Positions 8,190-17,054 of a stretch of DNA of 64,000 nucleotides are shown one piece after another. The notes under the pieces are model-generated. The model did no database searches. It was not told where the DNA came from and saw only the letters and a list, made by a program, of their open reading frames with translations. The translations under genes were made by a program, and so were the position numbers. The DNA is from Clostridia bacterium. GTDB taxonomy: Bacteria; Bacillota; Clostridia; Christensenellales; Borkfalkiaceae. The stretch covers positions 1 through 64,000 of the forward strand of contig JAFQAQ010000015.1 of NCBI GenBank assembly GCA_017399945.1, read 5' to 3'. Every line of letters starts with the position of its first letter. The first letter of the stretch is position 1.

Positions 8190-8564
8190 ATGTTTGTTGA
8201 ATATTTAATAACGTTTGTAAAAGTTTTTGTTGTTGGTGGTGCAATATGTACAATTGCACAACTTCTTATAAATTACACTAAAATTACTGCTGGTAAAATA
8301 TTAGTATTATTTTTATTATCAGGAGTTTTTTTAAGGGCGATAGGCGTTTATAATCATATCGTTGATTTTGCTCAAGCAGGCGCAACCGTTCCAATATCAG
8401 GGTTTGGACACTTACTTGCCGAAGGAGCTATAAAAGGAGCAAAGGAAGGTTTGTTTGGTGCGCTAACAGGAGGAATTACAGCTGCTGGTATGGGAATTAC
8501 CGCAGCAATTGTTTTTGGATATTTGTTTTCAATAATATTCAAGGCAAAGTCTAAAATTAATTAA
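8190..8564 (+). CDS. spoVAE: stage V sporulation protein AE
   Basis: A 124-residue membrane protein with four hydrophobic segments and the SpoVAC/AE-type stretch GATVPISGFGHLLAEGAIKG. It is part of the DPA channel with SpoVAC and SpoVAD. It follows spoVAD by 2 nt and should be co-transcribed from the promoter at 7163. The C-terminus ends KAKSKIN. Confidence 0.93.
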   Translation: MFVEYLITFVKVFVVGGAICTIAQLLINYTKITAGKILVLFLLSGVFLRAIGVYNHIVDFAQAGATVPISGFGHLLAEGAIKGAKEGLFGALTGGITAAGMGITAAIVFGYLFSIIFKAKSKIN

Positions 8565-8583
8565 ACGTTAATATCATAATTAT

Positions 8584-9237
8584 ATGATAGAATGTTCACT
8601 TGAAAACGTTTGGTATAAAAGAAAAAACAAATCGGTAAAAAGAAAAGGTCTTTTTGCCGTTTTATTTATAATAATATTATTCTTTTCTTTTTATAAATTC
8701 GTTATAATAAAGAACGTTAATGATTATTGTAATAACTATCTAACCAAGTATTATAACGATACGGTAAATAAGGTTATTGGAGAAGGAGATTCTTTTAAGG
8801 AAGAATATGAAAACATTATTAAAATAGAAAAAGATGCGAATGGAGACGTTTCTTTAATAACAACTAACTCTCTTAACGTCAATAGGCTATCTAGAACTGT
8901 TTGTTTAATAACGAGCGAGTATTTGTCTAAACAACTTAAAAAGGGTGTACCGGTGCCATTTTTTGCCTTTATTGGCCTCGACGTATTGTCTGGAATCGGT
9001 TTTAACGTTAATATAAAAAATTTGCAAGTTTCATCGGTCAATTGTCAATTAGAAAGTGAATTTATTAGTGTGGGAATTAACCAAACTTTACACTCGGTTT
9101 ACGTAAACGTGATTTCAAAAATTGACGTTAATTTGCCTTTTTCTAACTATTCTCAAACTTGTAATAGTAGATTTATGTTATGTGAGTCTATTATCGTTGG
9201 AAAAGTCCCAAACGTATATTTAAATAAAAATATATGA
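8584..9237 (+). CDS. yunB: sporulation protein YunB
   Basis: A 217-residue protein with a single N-terminal membrane segment (about 24-41) and an extracytoplasmic domain carrying the YunB signature: GVPVPFF, an ESEFISVGINQTLHSVYVNV stretch and VNLPFSNYS. YunB is a sporulation protein of uncertain biochemical role, mother-cell expressed in Bacillus. It lies 19 nt after spoVAE with no clear ribosome site; whether it belongs to that transcript is unknown. Confidence 0.85.
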   Translation: MIECSLENVWYKRKNKSVKRKGLFAVLFIIILFFSFYKFVIIKNVNDYCNNYLTKYYNDTVNKVIGEGDSFKEEYENIIKIEKDANGDVSLITTNSLNVNRLSRTVCLITSEYLSKQLKKGVPVPFFAFIGLDVLSGIGFNVNIKNLQVSSVNCQLESEFISVGINQTLHSVYVNVISKIDVNLPFSNYSQTCNSRFMLCESIIVGKVPNVYLNKNI

Positions 9238-9269
9238 TATTATATTGCCTATGATAGGGATAAAAATTC

Positions 9270-9298
9270 TTGACATTTTGTTTTATTATAGATATAAT
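9270..9298 (+). promoter_or_regulatory. sigma-A promoter of the pheST operon
   Basis: TTGACA, 17 nt, TATAAT: perfect consensus at perfect spacing, just upstream of the T-box leader. Expected start is about 9305. Confidence 0.9.
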
Positions 9299-9304
9299 TA
9301 TTAA

Positions 9305-9530
9305 AAACAGTGACGAAGATAGATGCGTATAATAAAGTGTCAGAGATAAAAACCCCAAGGCTGAAAGGTTTTTTCACGTATAAAGCCGTATTATTCACTT
9401 CCGAGTTGCGTACCGAATTTAGTAGGCTACGACGAATATTCCACGTTATAGGAATTTAAAGGCTTATTCCATAAGCGAATTAGGTGGTACCGCGTTTTAA
9501 ACGCCCTATTTGGGGCGTTTTTTATTTTTT
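9305..9530 (+). ncRNA. T-box riboswitch leader, phenylalanine-specific
   Basis: The leader contains the stem I AGAGATA element near 9342 and the canonical T-box AGGTGGTACCGCG at 9482-9494. It ends in the terminator stem AAACGCCC/GGGCGTTT at 9499-9520 plus a T run. A candidate specifier TTC (Phe) at 9394-9396 is followed by ACTTCCGAG, as in other specifier loops. Uncharged tRNA-Phe should pair with it and with the T-box to allow read-through into pheST. The 5' limit is inferred from the promoter. Confidence 0.92.
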
Positions 9531-9543
9531 TAGGAGAATAGTT

Positions 9544-10569
9544 ATGCAAGAAAAGTTTTCACAAATTTTATTAAACGCAAAGCAAGACGTTGAAAAGATT
9601 GATAATAGTAAAGACTTATACGATCTTAAAACACGTTATCTGGGCAAAAACGGCGAAATTACGGCACTTTTACGTGGTATGAAGGACGTTGCCCCCGAAC
9701 AAAGATCGGCCTTTGGTAAAATGATTAACGATCTTAAAGTAGAGGTTGAAAAAACGTTTGATGATAAAGATCAAATGCTTAAACAAAACGAGCTTAATCA
9801 AAGGTTGCAAAACGAAGCCGTTGACGTTACTTTACCTGGTAATGCACCAGCTATGGGCAGTATTCATCCTCTTAACATAGTAAAGAATAAGATTATTAAT
9901 GCTTTTTGTGGTATGGGTTTTGAAGTGTTCGAAGGTCCCGAAATCGATTCTGATTACTATTGTTTTCAAGCATTAAATATTCCAAAAGACCATCCTGCAA
10001 GAGATATGCAAGACACCTTTTATATTACAGAAAATTTCTTGCTTCGTCCTCATACGTCTCCTGGACAAGTTAGAACGATGGAAAATAAAAAACCTCCAAT
10101 TAAGATTTTAAGTCCAGGTAGAGTTTATAGAGCGGACGACGATGCTTCTCACTCACCAATGTTCCATCAAATTGAAGGGTTGGTTGTTGATAAGGGCGTT
10201 TCGCTTTGTGATTTAAAAGGTTTGTTAGACGAATTTGTTCGTATAATTTTTGATAAGGATACGAAAACTAGATTCCGTCCGTCATATTTTCCATTTACCG
10301 AACCAAGTGTTGAAGTAGACGTTTCTTGTTGCAAATGTCACGGAAAAGGTTGCAATTTATGTAAGGGTACTGGCTGGATTGAAATTTTGGGCGCTGGCGT
10401 AGTAAACAAAAAGGTGCTTGAAATGAGTGGTATAGACTCTAACGAATATTCTGGTCTAGCTTTTGGATTGGGTATCGAAAGAATTACTATGATAAAATAC
10501 GGTATTTCAAATATTAAAACTTTATTTGAAAGTAATATTAATTTTCTTAATCAATTTAATAGGAGATAA
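9544..10569 (+). CDS. pheS: phenylalanine-tRNA ligase alpha subunit
   Basis: A 341-residue class II aminoacyl-tRNA synthetase subunit that charges tRNA-Phe as an alpha2-beta2 enzyme with PheT. Motif 2 and 3 regions are visible (HTSPGQVR, GRVYRADDDASHSPMFHQIEG, GLAFGLGIERITMIKYGI). A CxC/CxxC zinc-like cluster (CCKCHGKGCNLCKGTGW) is typical of Firmicute PheS. The ATG at 9544 follows TAGGAGAA. An in-frame GTG 60 nt upstream lies inside the T-box terminator and is rejected. Confidence 0.96.
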   Translation: MQEKFSQILLNAKQDVEKIDNSKDLYDLKTRYLGKNGEITALLRGMKDVAPEQRSAFGKMINDLKVEVEKTFDDKDQMLKQNELNQRLQNEAVDVTLPGNAPAMGSIHPLNIVKNKIINAFCGMGFEVFEGPEIDSDYYCFQALNIPKDHPARDMQDTFYITENFLLRPHTSPGQVRTMENKKPPIKILSPGRVYRADDDASHSPMFHQIEGLVVDKGVSLCDLKGLLDEFVRIIFDKDTKTRFRPSYFPFTEPSVEVDVSCCKCHGKGCNLCKGTGWIEILGAGVVNKKVLEMSGIDSNEYSGLAFGLGIERITMIKYGISNIKTLFESNINFLNQFNRR

Positions 10570-10571
10570 TT

Positions 10572-12974
10572 ATGAAAGTTCCATTTTCTTGGCTTAAAGA
10601 ATACGTAGATATAGATTGTTCCGTTCAAAAACTCGAAGAAAAATTATTTTCCTGTGGATTTGAGGTAGAAGAAAGTATCTACGTTGGTAAAAATATAGAC
10701 AAAATTGTTAGTTGTAAAATTTTATCTATCGACAAACACCCAAATGCTGATAAATTATCCGTAACGAAAGTAGACGCGGGTGAGTTTGGTATTAAACAGA
10801 TTATTACTAGCGCTAAAAATATTTTTGAAGGCGCTATCGTTCCGGTTGCTCTTGATGGGGCGACTTTGGCTAATGGTGAAAGAATTTTTAACGGTGAGTT
10901 AAGGGGAGTTCCTTCCGAAGGAATGTTTTGTAGTGGAGAAGAATTAGGCATAAACGACGACTGGTATCCCGGCGCTTCTGTTAATGGTATTTTAATCTTA
11001 AACGAAGACTATCCCTTGGGTGTTGAAGTTAAAAAATTACTTGAAATTGAGGACGTTGTGTTTGACATAAACGTAACTGCAAATCGCTCTGATTGTCAAT
11101 CGATTTTAGGTATTGCTAGGGAAGTTGCTGCTGCACTTAATAAACCGTTCAAAATGCCTGATTTAGATTTTGACGTTGATAAGAATATTTCAACGAAAGA
11201 TACTGTTAGCGTTAACGTTCTTGATCAAGATTTGTGTCAAAGATATATATCTTGGCTTGTTAAAGATATTAAAATTGAACAATCTCCTTTATGGTTGAAA
11301 CGTAGATTGTTTTCTATGGGTATACGTTCTATAAATAATATCGTTGACATTACTAACTACGTATTAATGGAAATAGGTCAACCTATGCATGCGTTCGATT
11401 TGAACGATATTTGTGGGAATTCATTGATAATTAGACGTGCTAATAATGGTGAAAAAATTATTACGTTGGACGATAAGGAATTTTCTTTAATAAACGATAA
11501 TCTAGTTATTTGTGATGCTAATAAACCCGTAGCACTTGCAGGCGTTATGGGAGGTCTTAATAGCGAGATTAAACAAACTACTTCAAACGTTTTATTTGAA
11601 TCGGCAACCTTTGCTAGGGATAACGTAAGAAAAACTTCTAAGGCGTTAGGACAAAGAAGTGATTCTTCGGCTAGATTTGAAAAGGGTGTTGATCTTTATT
11701 CGGTTGAAGTAGGTATTAAAAGAGCGCTTAACCTAATTTGTAGACTTAATTGTGGTAAAATTGCATGTAATGGTTATGATATTTGTGCTCATGAAATTCA
11801 AAATAAGGTTATCAATACCACGGTGGAAAAGGTTAACGGTGTTTTGGGTATCGACGTTCCAGAAGACGTTATTAAAGACATTTTAACAAGACTTAATTTT
11901 GAGGTTGAACTTAATGATGGAAATCTTTCTTTAACCGTTCCTTTGTATAGAGAAGATATGGAAGATTATCCTGATATTGCCGAAGAAATTATTAGAGAAT
12001 ACGGTTATGATAATATAGTTCCTACCTTGCTTAAAACAGGTGCTGTTACTAACGGTGGATTAACTAATGAACAACAAAAAGAAGCCCAAATTAAAGAAGT
12101 ATTAGTTGGGTATGGTTTTAATGAAATAATAACCTATTCATTTGTCTCGGAAAAAGAATACGATCAATTTGGATTTGATAAAACTGCAAAAGAACATGAA
12201 TTTATTAAGTTAATTAATCCATTAGGTGAAGACCTTGCCGTAATGAGAACTACGTTGCTTCCTTCGATAGTAAGGGCGGTTGCTTATAATCTTAAAAGAA
12301 AGAATTTTAATGGAAGACTTTTTGAACTTGCAAAGGTATACAATCCCGTTGATAAAGAATTAACGAAATTTCCGGTAGAAAGACAAAAATTATCTATTGC
12401 TGTATTTGGCGATAAAGAAGATTTCTTTACTATTAAGGGCTATGTTGATGGAATGTTAAACGCATTTTGTAGTGGATTAGAGATTAGATACGTGCGTAGT
12501 AACGTTTCTTGCATGCACCCAACTAGAAGCGCAGACGTTTATGTTGATGGTGTTAATATTGGTTATTTTGGTCAATTGCACCCATCAGTTTCGCAAAAAC
12601 TTGATATTGATAAACCTGTTTATTGTTGTGAAATTGATTATAGCGTTCTTAAAGAGTTGTTTCAAGACAAACTTACCGTTTCTGCTATTTCTAAATTCCC
12701 ACCCGTTGAAAGAGACCTTGCTATTTTGGTTGATGAAAACGTTTGCTGGCAAGATATTGTTGATGCCGTTAACCTTTCTGGTGGGGAATTCTTGTCTAAG
12801 GTAAAACTGTTTGATATATATCGCGGTGATCAAGTAGAAAAAGGTAAGAAGAGCGTTGCTTTTAATTTGATATTCGTTTCATCTGAAAAAACGCTTGTTG
12901 TTGAGGAAGTTGAAGGGTTTATTTCTAGTATTTTGAAATGTTTAAGAGAAAAATTGGGCGCAGAACTTAGATAA
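10572..12974 (+). CDS. pheT: phenylalanine-tRNA ligase beta subunit
   Basis: An 800-residue protein with the usual PheT order: an N-terminal tRNA-binding OB domain (about 40-150), B3/B4 editing region, B5 domain, catalytic-like core and C-terminal FDX-ACB anticodon-binding domain (ending near SFISSILKCLREKLGAELR). It starts 2 nt after pheS with AGGAG upstream, and its TAA overlaps the mutS2 ATG by one base, so pheS-pheT-mutS2 is one T-box-controlled transcript. Confidence 0.96.
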   Translation: MKVPFSWLKEYVDIDCSVQKLEEKLFSCGFEVEESIYVGKNIDKIVSCKILSIDKHPNADKLSVTKVDAGEFGIKQIITSAKNIFEGAIVPVALDGATLANGERIFNGELRGVPSEGMFCSGEELGINDDWYPGASVNGILILNEDYPLGVEVKKLLEIEDVVFDINVTANRSDCQSILGIAREVAAALNKPFKMPDLDFDVDKNISTKDTVSVNVLDQDLCQRYISWLVKDIKIEQSPLWLKRRLFSMGIRSINNIVDITNYVLMEIGQPMHAFDLNDICGNSLIIRRANNGEKIITLDDKEFSLINDNLVICDANKPVALAGVMGGLNSEIKQTTSNVLFESATFARDNVRKTSKALGQRSDSSARFEKGVDLYSVEVGIKRALNLICRLNCGKIACNGYDICAHEIQNKVINTTVEKVNGVLGIDVPEDVIKDILTRLNFEVELNDGNLSLTVPLYREDMEDYPDIAEEIIREYGYDNIVPTLLKTGAVTNGGLTNEQQKEAQIKEVLVGYGFNEIITYSFVSEKEYDQFGFDKTAKEHEFIKLINPLGEDLAVMRTTLLPSIVRAVAYNLKRKNFNGRLFELAKVYNPVDKELTKFPVERQKLSIAVFGDKEDFFTIKGYVDGMLNAFCSGLEIRYVRSNVSCMHPTRSADVYVDGVNIGYFGQLHPSVSQKLDIDKPVYCCEIDYSVLKELFQDKLTVSAISKFPPVERDLAILVDENVCWQDIVDAVNLSGGEFLSKVKLFDIYRGDQVEKGKKSVAFNLIFVSSEKTLVVEEVEGFISSILKCLREKLGAELR

Positions 12975-15337
12975 TGATTTCAAATAAAACTTTAAAGGCA
13001 ATTGAATATGATAAGATTGTTTTAGAAGTTGCGAAATATGCAACTTTAAAAAGGACGAAAGAATTCTTGATTAATTTTTCGCCCGTCTGTGATATCGTCT
13101 CGGCAAAGTTTATTTTAGATAAAACTAGTCAAGCCTATGATTTAATTTATAAATATAACGTAGGCGGCGTCTATTATTTTGATGACGTTTCCGACGAGTT
13201 GGATAGAGCTGAAAAAGGTGGAACTCTAAATAACGTAGAACTTTTAAGGGTGTGTTCTAACCTAAAAAGCGCAAGACTTATAAAAAACTCAATACTTTCA
13301 GTAAACGAGCAAAACCTTGAACTTATTAAGAATATTGCTTTAAGATTGTTTGATAACTTGGATTTAGAAGACGAAATATCAAGTAAAATTCTTTCTGAAG
13401 ACAAAATAAGTGATAGCGCTTCTTCCAAACTGTATTCTATCAGAAAGGAAATTAGTAATCTAAATGCAAAGATTAGAGAAAGACTTAATCATTATATACA
13501 CGGTGGATTAAACGCTTATCTGCAAGATGCTGTCATAACTATTCGCCAAGATAGATACGTTGTTCCTGTTAAAAGCGAGTATAGGAGTTTTGTAAAGGGG
13601 TTTATTCACGACCAATCATCATCTGGTGCTACCGTATTTATAGAGCCAGAACAAATCGTTGAGTTAAATAATGAACTTAAAAGGGCAACTCTTAACGAAC
13701 AAGCTGAAATTTATAGAATATTAAGTGAATTATCAGCTAAGGTAGGTGCTGTTTCTTCTACTATTAAATTCAATGCCGAAAATATTCAAGAAATAGACGA
13801 AAGTTTTGCAAGGGCGCAATACTCTTATAAAAACGATTGTTATAAACCAATATTGTCTGACGACGGCGTTACTGATATAGTTTGCGGAAGGCATCCTTTA
13901 ATTGATAAAGAAAAGGTTGTTCCCGTATCTATATGTTTTGGTAGGGATTATAATTTTTTACTTATTACAGGTCCTAATACAGGTGGTAAAACGGTTACGT
14001 TAAAACTTGTTGGTTTATTAACTTGTATGGCTATGAGTGGGTTATTCTTGCCAGCATCCGAAAACAGTAAAATTGCCGTTTTTAACGAAATTTATTGTGA
14101 TATTGGTGATGAACAGAGCATTGAACAAAATTTATCCACGTTTTCTTCGCACGTTAAAAACTTGATTAATATAATTAATAACGTAAATGAGAAAAGTCTT
14201 GTATTAATTGACGAAATTGGTGCGGGTACTGATCCTGACGAGGGTACTGCTTTATCTCTTGCCGTTGTAAAAAAACTATTATCTTTAAATTGTTTTGGTA
14301 TAGTAACTACTCACTATTCAAGACTAAAAGAATTTGCAATGGAAACGGGAAAAATTGAAAACGCATCCATGGAATTTGACTCTAAGTCCTTAAAACCATT
14401 GTACAAATTAAACATTGGCATACCAGGTAGTTCTAACGCAATTGATATTGCAAAAACGCTAGGTTTAGACGAATCTATTGTTAAAGACGCTATAAGTTAT
14501 TTATCTGAAGAGAAGATTGTTTTTGAAAGAACTCTAAAAAGAGCAGAAGAAAGCCGTAGACAAAACGAAATCCTTTCTGCCGAATTAGAAAGTATTAAAA
14601 GGCAAAAACTTTTAGAGCTAGACGAGATTAAGCTTGAAAAGGAAAAAATTACTAAAGAGCGCGAAAGAATATATAATACGTCTAAACAAGAGACTAAACG
14701 CATTGTTGCTGACAAATTGGTTGAAGCTGAGGAAATTATTGCTAGTTTAAAAAAATTACTTAAACAATCTAATTTAGAAAGTAAAGACGTTTTTAAGGCG
14801 AGTGAATTAAGAAATAGACTTGCTAATTCCAAATATTTATCAATTGAAACTGATAACGCTCCTTTAACGATGTTAAAGCCTAAAAAGGAAGAGTTAGAAG
14901 TAGGAAGAAAGGTTTACGTTAAATCATTAGATTCTTATGCTATAATTTCGCAAGTAAAACAATCAAAGAAAGAAATAGAAGTGCTAGTTGGGAATATTAA
15001 AACCTTGGTTAAGATTGACGACGTGTTTAATAGTGAAATAGTTAAAGAACCTAATAAAAAAGTAAATATATACAAAAACACCAATCGAGTTGACGTGGCG
15101 CTTTCAATAAACGTTATTGGTAAAACTAGTTTAGAAGCTGTTGATGAAGTTCAAGACTTTATTGATAGAAGTGTAGTTAATGGTCTTTCGGAAGTAAAGA
15201 TTATCCATGGAGTTGGTGAGGGTGTGTTATTAAAAAGCATTAGAGATTATCTTAAAACTGATAAGAACGTGCTTGAGTATCGCAAAGGAAAATATGGAGA
15301 AGGGGAAAACGGTGTAACGATCGTAACCTTAAAGTAA
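12974..15337 (+). CDS. mutS2: MutS2 ribosome rescue / anti-recombination ATPase
   Basis: A 787-residue MutS2. Walker A GPNTGGKT, Walker B LVLIDEIGAGTDPDEGT, a long coiled-coil (about 515-620) and a C-terminal Smr domain (about 705-787) with IIHGVGEG are present. The mismatch-binding domain of MutS is absent, as in the family. In Bacillus, MutS2 splits collided ribosomes. The Smr LDLRG motif is altered to INVIG. It is translationally coupled to pheT. Confidence 0.95.
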   Translation: MISNKTLKAIEYDKIVLEVAKYATLKRTKEFLINFSPVCDIVSAKFILDKTSQAYDLIYKYNVGGVYYFDDVSDELDRAEKGGTLNNVELLRVCSNLKSARLIKNSILSVNEQNLELIKNIALRLFDNLDLEDEISSKILSEDKISDSASSKLYSIRKEISNLNAKIRERLNHYIHGGLNAYLQDAVITIRQDRYVVPVKSEYRSFVKGFIHDQSSSGATVFIEPEQIVELNNELKRATLNEQAEIYRILSELSAKVGAVSSTIKFNAENIQEIDESFARAQYSYKNDCYKPILSDDGVTDIVCGRHPLIDKEKVVPVSICFGRDYNFLLITGPNTGGKTVTLKLVGLLTCMAMSGLFLPASENSKIAVFNEIYCDIGDEQSIEQNLSTFSSHVKNLINIINNVNEKSLVLIDEIGAGTDPDEGTALSLAVVKKLLSLNCFGIVTTHYSRLKEFAMETGKIENASMEFDSKSLKPLYKLNIGIPGSSNAIDIAKTLGLDESIVKDAISYLSEEKIVFERTLKRAEESRRQNEILSAELESIKRQKLLELDEIKLEKEKITKERERIYNTSKQETKRIVADKLVEAEEIIASLKKLLKQSNLESKDVFKASELRNRLANSKYLSIETDNAPLTMLKPKKEELEVGRKVYVKSLDSYAIISQVKQSKKEIEVLVGNIKTLVKIDDVFNSEIVKEPNKKVNIYKNTNRVDVALSINVIGKTSLEAVDEVQDFIDRSVVNGLSEVKIIHGVGEGVLLKSIRDYLKTDKNVLEYRKGKYGEGENGVTIVTLK

Positions 15338-15345
15338 TTTTTTGT

Positions 15346-15930
15346 ATGAAAGAGAATTATTTAGAAGAAACTGCAATATGTAAAAATTATAAAAGCGAAA
15401 ACTTTAAATATAATATGTTAAACGTTTTTGCTATTATATCATTTTCATTAGTTTTGATTTGGTTTGTTTTATGTTTTAACACGTTGATTTATCCTGAGGG
15501 GCATATAATATCAGCAATTATCACCATTATAATTCCTTGTGGGATATTTTACCTTATCGGTTACTTGTTAATGAAATTTAAATACAGGTTTTGCGTCGAT
15601 TATGACTATGCTTTAATAGAAGGATCTGTAAGAATCTCGAAAGTAATTAAAAATCGTAGAAGGTTTAGTTTGATTAATTTTGAAGCTAAAAACGTGACGA
15701 AACTTGGTTTAGTTAATAGTGACGACTTTATTAAAGTATGTTCGGACAAAGATATAAAAGTATTGTTTGCAACTTCTAATAACGATCCGTGCGAAGGAAA
15801 GGAATTTTATTATTTAATTACCATTTCTAACGGTATAAAATATATTGTTGTTTTGGAATGTACGAAAAAATTTCTTATAAACTTATTGGCGTATTGCAAT
15901 AAGGGTGTTAAGGACGCTAGTATAAAATGA
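15346..15930 (+). CDS. two-helix membrane protein of unknown function
   Basis: A 194-residue protein with two hydrophobic helices (about 25-46 and 53-75) followed by a beta-rich soluble part. It contains DYDYALIEGSVRISKVIKNRRR, reminiscent of small clostridial membrane families such as DUF6106; this assignment is from memory of the pattern. It sits 8 nt after mutS2 and overlaps the cysteine desulfurase start by 4 nt, so it is expressed with both. No ribosome site is obvious. Function unknown. Confidence 0.75.
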   Translation: MKENYLEETAICKNYKSENFKYNMLNVFAIISFSLVLIWFVLCFNTLIYPEGHIISAIITIIIPCGIFYLIGYLLMKFKYRFCVDYDYALIEGSVRISKVIKNRRRFSLINFEAKNVTKLGLVNSDDFIKVCSDKDIKVLFATSNNDPCEGKEFYYLITISNGIKYIVVLECTKKFLINLLAYCNKGVKDASIK

Positions 15931-17054
15931 TATATTTAGACAATGCAGCAACAACAAAGCCTTATTTAGAGGCCTTGGAATATGCTAATAAATTTAATAT
16001 TGAATACTTTTTTAACCCATCTGCGTTATATAGACAAGGTTTAGACGTTTCGAAAGAACTTAAGGTTACTAAGGATAAAATTCTTAAATTTCTAGGTGTA
16101 ACCAGTTCGGATTATGACGTTATTTTTACTTCGTGTGGTTCTGAAAGTAATAATACAGCTATCTTTTGTTCGGTTAAAAGAGGTGTTTTTGTAACCGATA
16201 TGGGCGAACATGCTGCCGTATATAAATGTTTTCAAGAACTTAAAAATCGTGGAGCAATAGTTGATTTTATAAGCTTAAATAATGACGGTAAAGTAAACGA
16301 GGAAGAACTTTACGATTACTTAAAATATAATAAAACAGACTTTGTGTCTATAATGCACGTCAACAACGAAACGGGAGCTATTAACGACGTAAATAAAATA
16401 GCACAAACGGTCAAAAGTATTAATCCATCAACAATATTTCACTGTGATGGTGTGCAAGCTTTTGGAAAATTACCGTATAGACTAAGTAGGTTTATTGACT
16501 TTTATTCTATTAGTGCCCATAAAATAAATGCGATTAAAGGTGTTGGTGTTTTAGTAAGAAACAAGAAGGCAAAACTTTCTCCATTAATTTATGGAGGTGG
16601 GCAGGAAAGCGGTTATAGAAGTGGAACGGAAAACGTTTTCGGTATAAAAGTTTTTGAAAAAGCGATGGATTTACATTATGCGAGTATAAAAGAAAATTTT
16701 GATAAAGTTTTGGCTATTAAAAATTATGTTATTGATAATTTAGACAAAAACTTATTTAAAATTATTTCTTCTAGCGATTCAAGTCCGTATATTTTATCAA
16801 TTTCCGCAGTGGGATTAAAAGGCGAGATTATGATGCACTTGTTAGAAGATAAAGGTATTATAGTTGGAAATGGTTCTGCTTGTTCTTCTAAAAATCCGTT
16901 TAGCAGAGTTATTTCTTCTTGTGGTTATAAAAAAGACGTTCTTGATGGTGTAATTAGGGTTAGTTTTTCTGCTGAAAACACGTTAAGCGAAGCTGAATTT
17001 GTGGTTAATGAACTAAACGAAAATGCTTCTAGATTAAAAGGATTAATGAAATAA
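15927..17054 (+). CDS. cysteine desulfurase (NifZ/NifS-like), sulfur donor for ThiI
   Basis: A 375-residue PLP enzyme of fold type I that takes sulfur from cysteine. The N-terminal YLDNAATTKP, PLP lysine in SAHKINAIKGVG and catalytic cysteine in GNGSACSSKNP are present. The TAA overlaps the thiI ATG by one base. In Bacillus a dedicated desulfurase (NifZ) paired with thiI supplies sulfur for 4-thiouridine in tRNA; the same pairing here suggests that role. It could also serve other sulfur pathways. Confidence 0.93.
   Translation: MIYLDNAATTKPYLEALEYANKFNIEYFFNPSALYRQGLDVSKELKVTKDKILKFLGVTSSDYDVIFTSCGSESNNTAIFCSVKRGVFVTDMGEHAAVYKCFQELKNRGAIVDFISLNNDGKVNEEELYDYLKYNKTDFVSIMHVNNETGAINDVNKIAQTVKSINPSTIFHCDGVQAFGKLPYRLSRFIDFYSISAHKINAIKGVGVLVRNKKAKLSPLIYGGGQESGYRSGTENVFGIKVFEKAMDLHYASIKENFDKVLAIKNYVIDNLDKNLFKIISSSDSSPYILSISAVGLKGEIMMHLLEDKGIIVGNGSACSSKNPFSRVISSCGYKKDVLDGVIRVSFSAENTLSEAEFVVNELNENASRLKGLMK

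Noticed and set aside
8575..8584. CATAATT just before yunB as a forespore promoter
   Set aside because: Only 2 nt separate it from ATG, so the start codon would lie outside the transcript, and no -35 match exists at 17-18 nt.
9484..9543. Longer pheS start at GTG inside the leader
   Set aside because: The extra 20 codons are the T-box antiterminator/terminator; the ATG at 9544 has TAGGAGAA and matches the family N-terminus.
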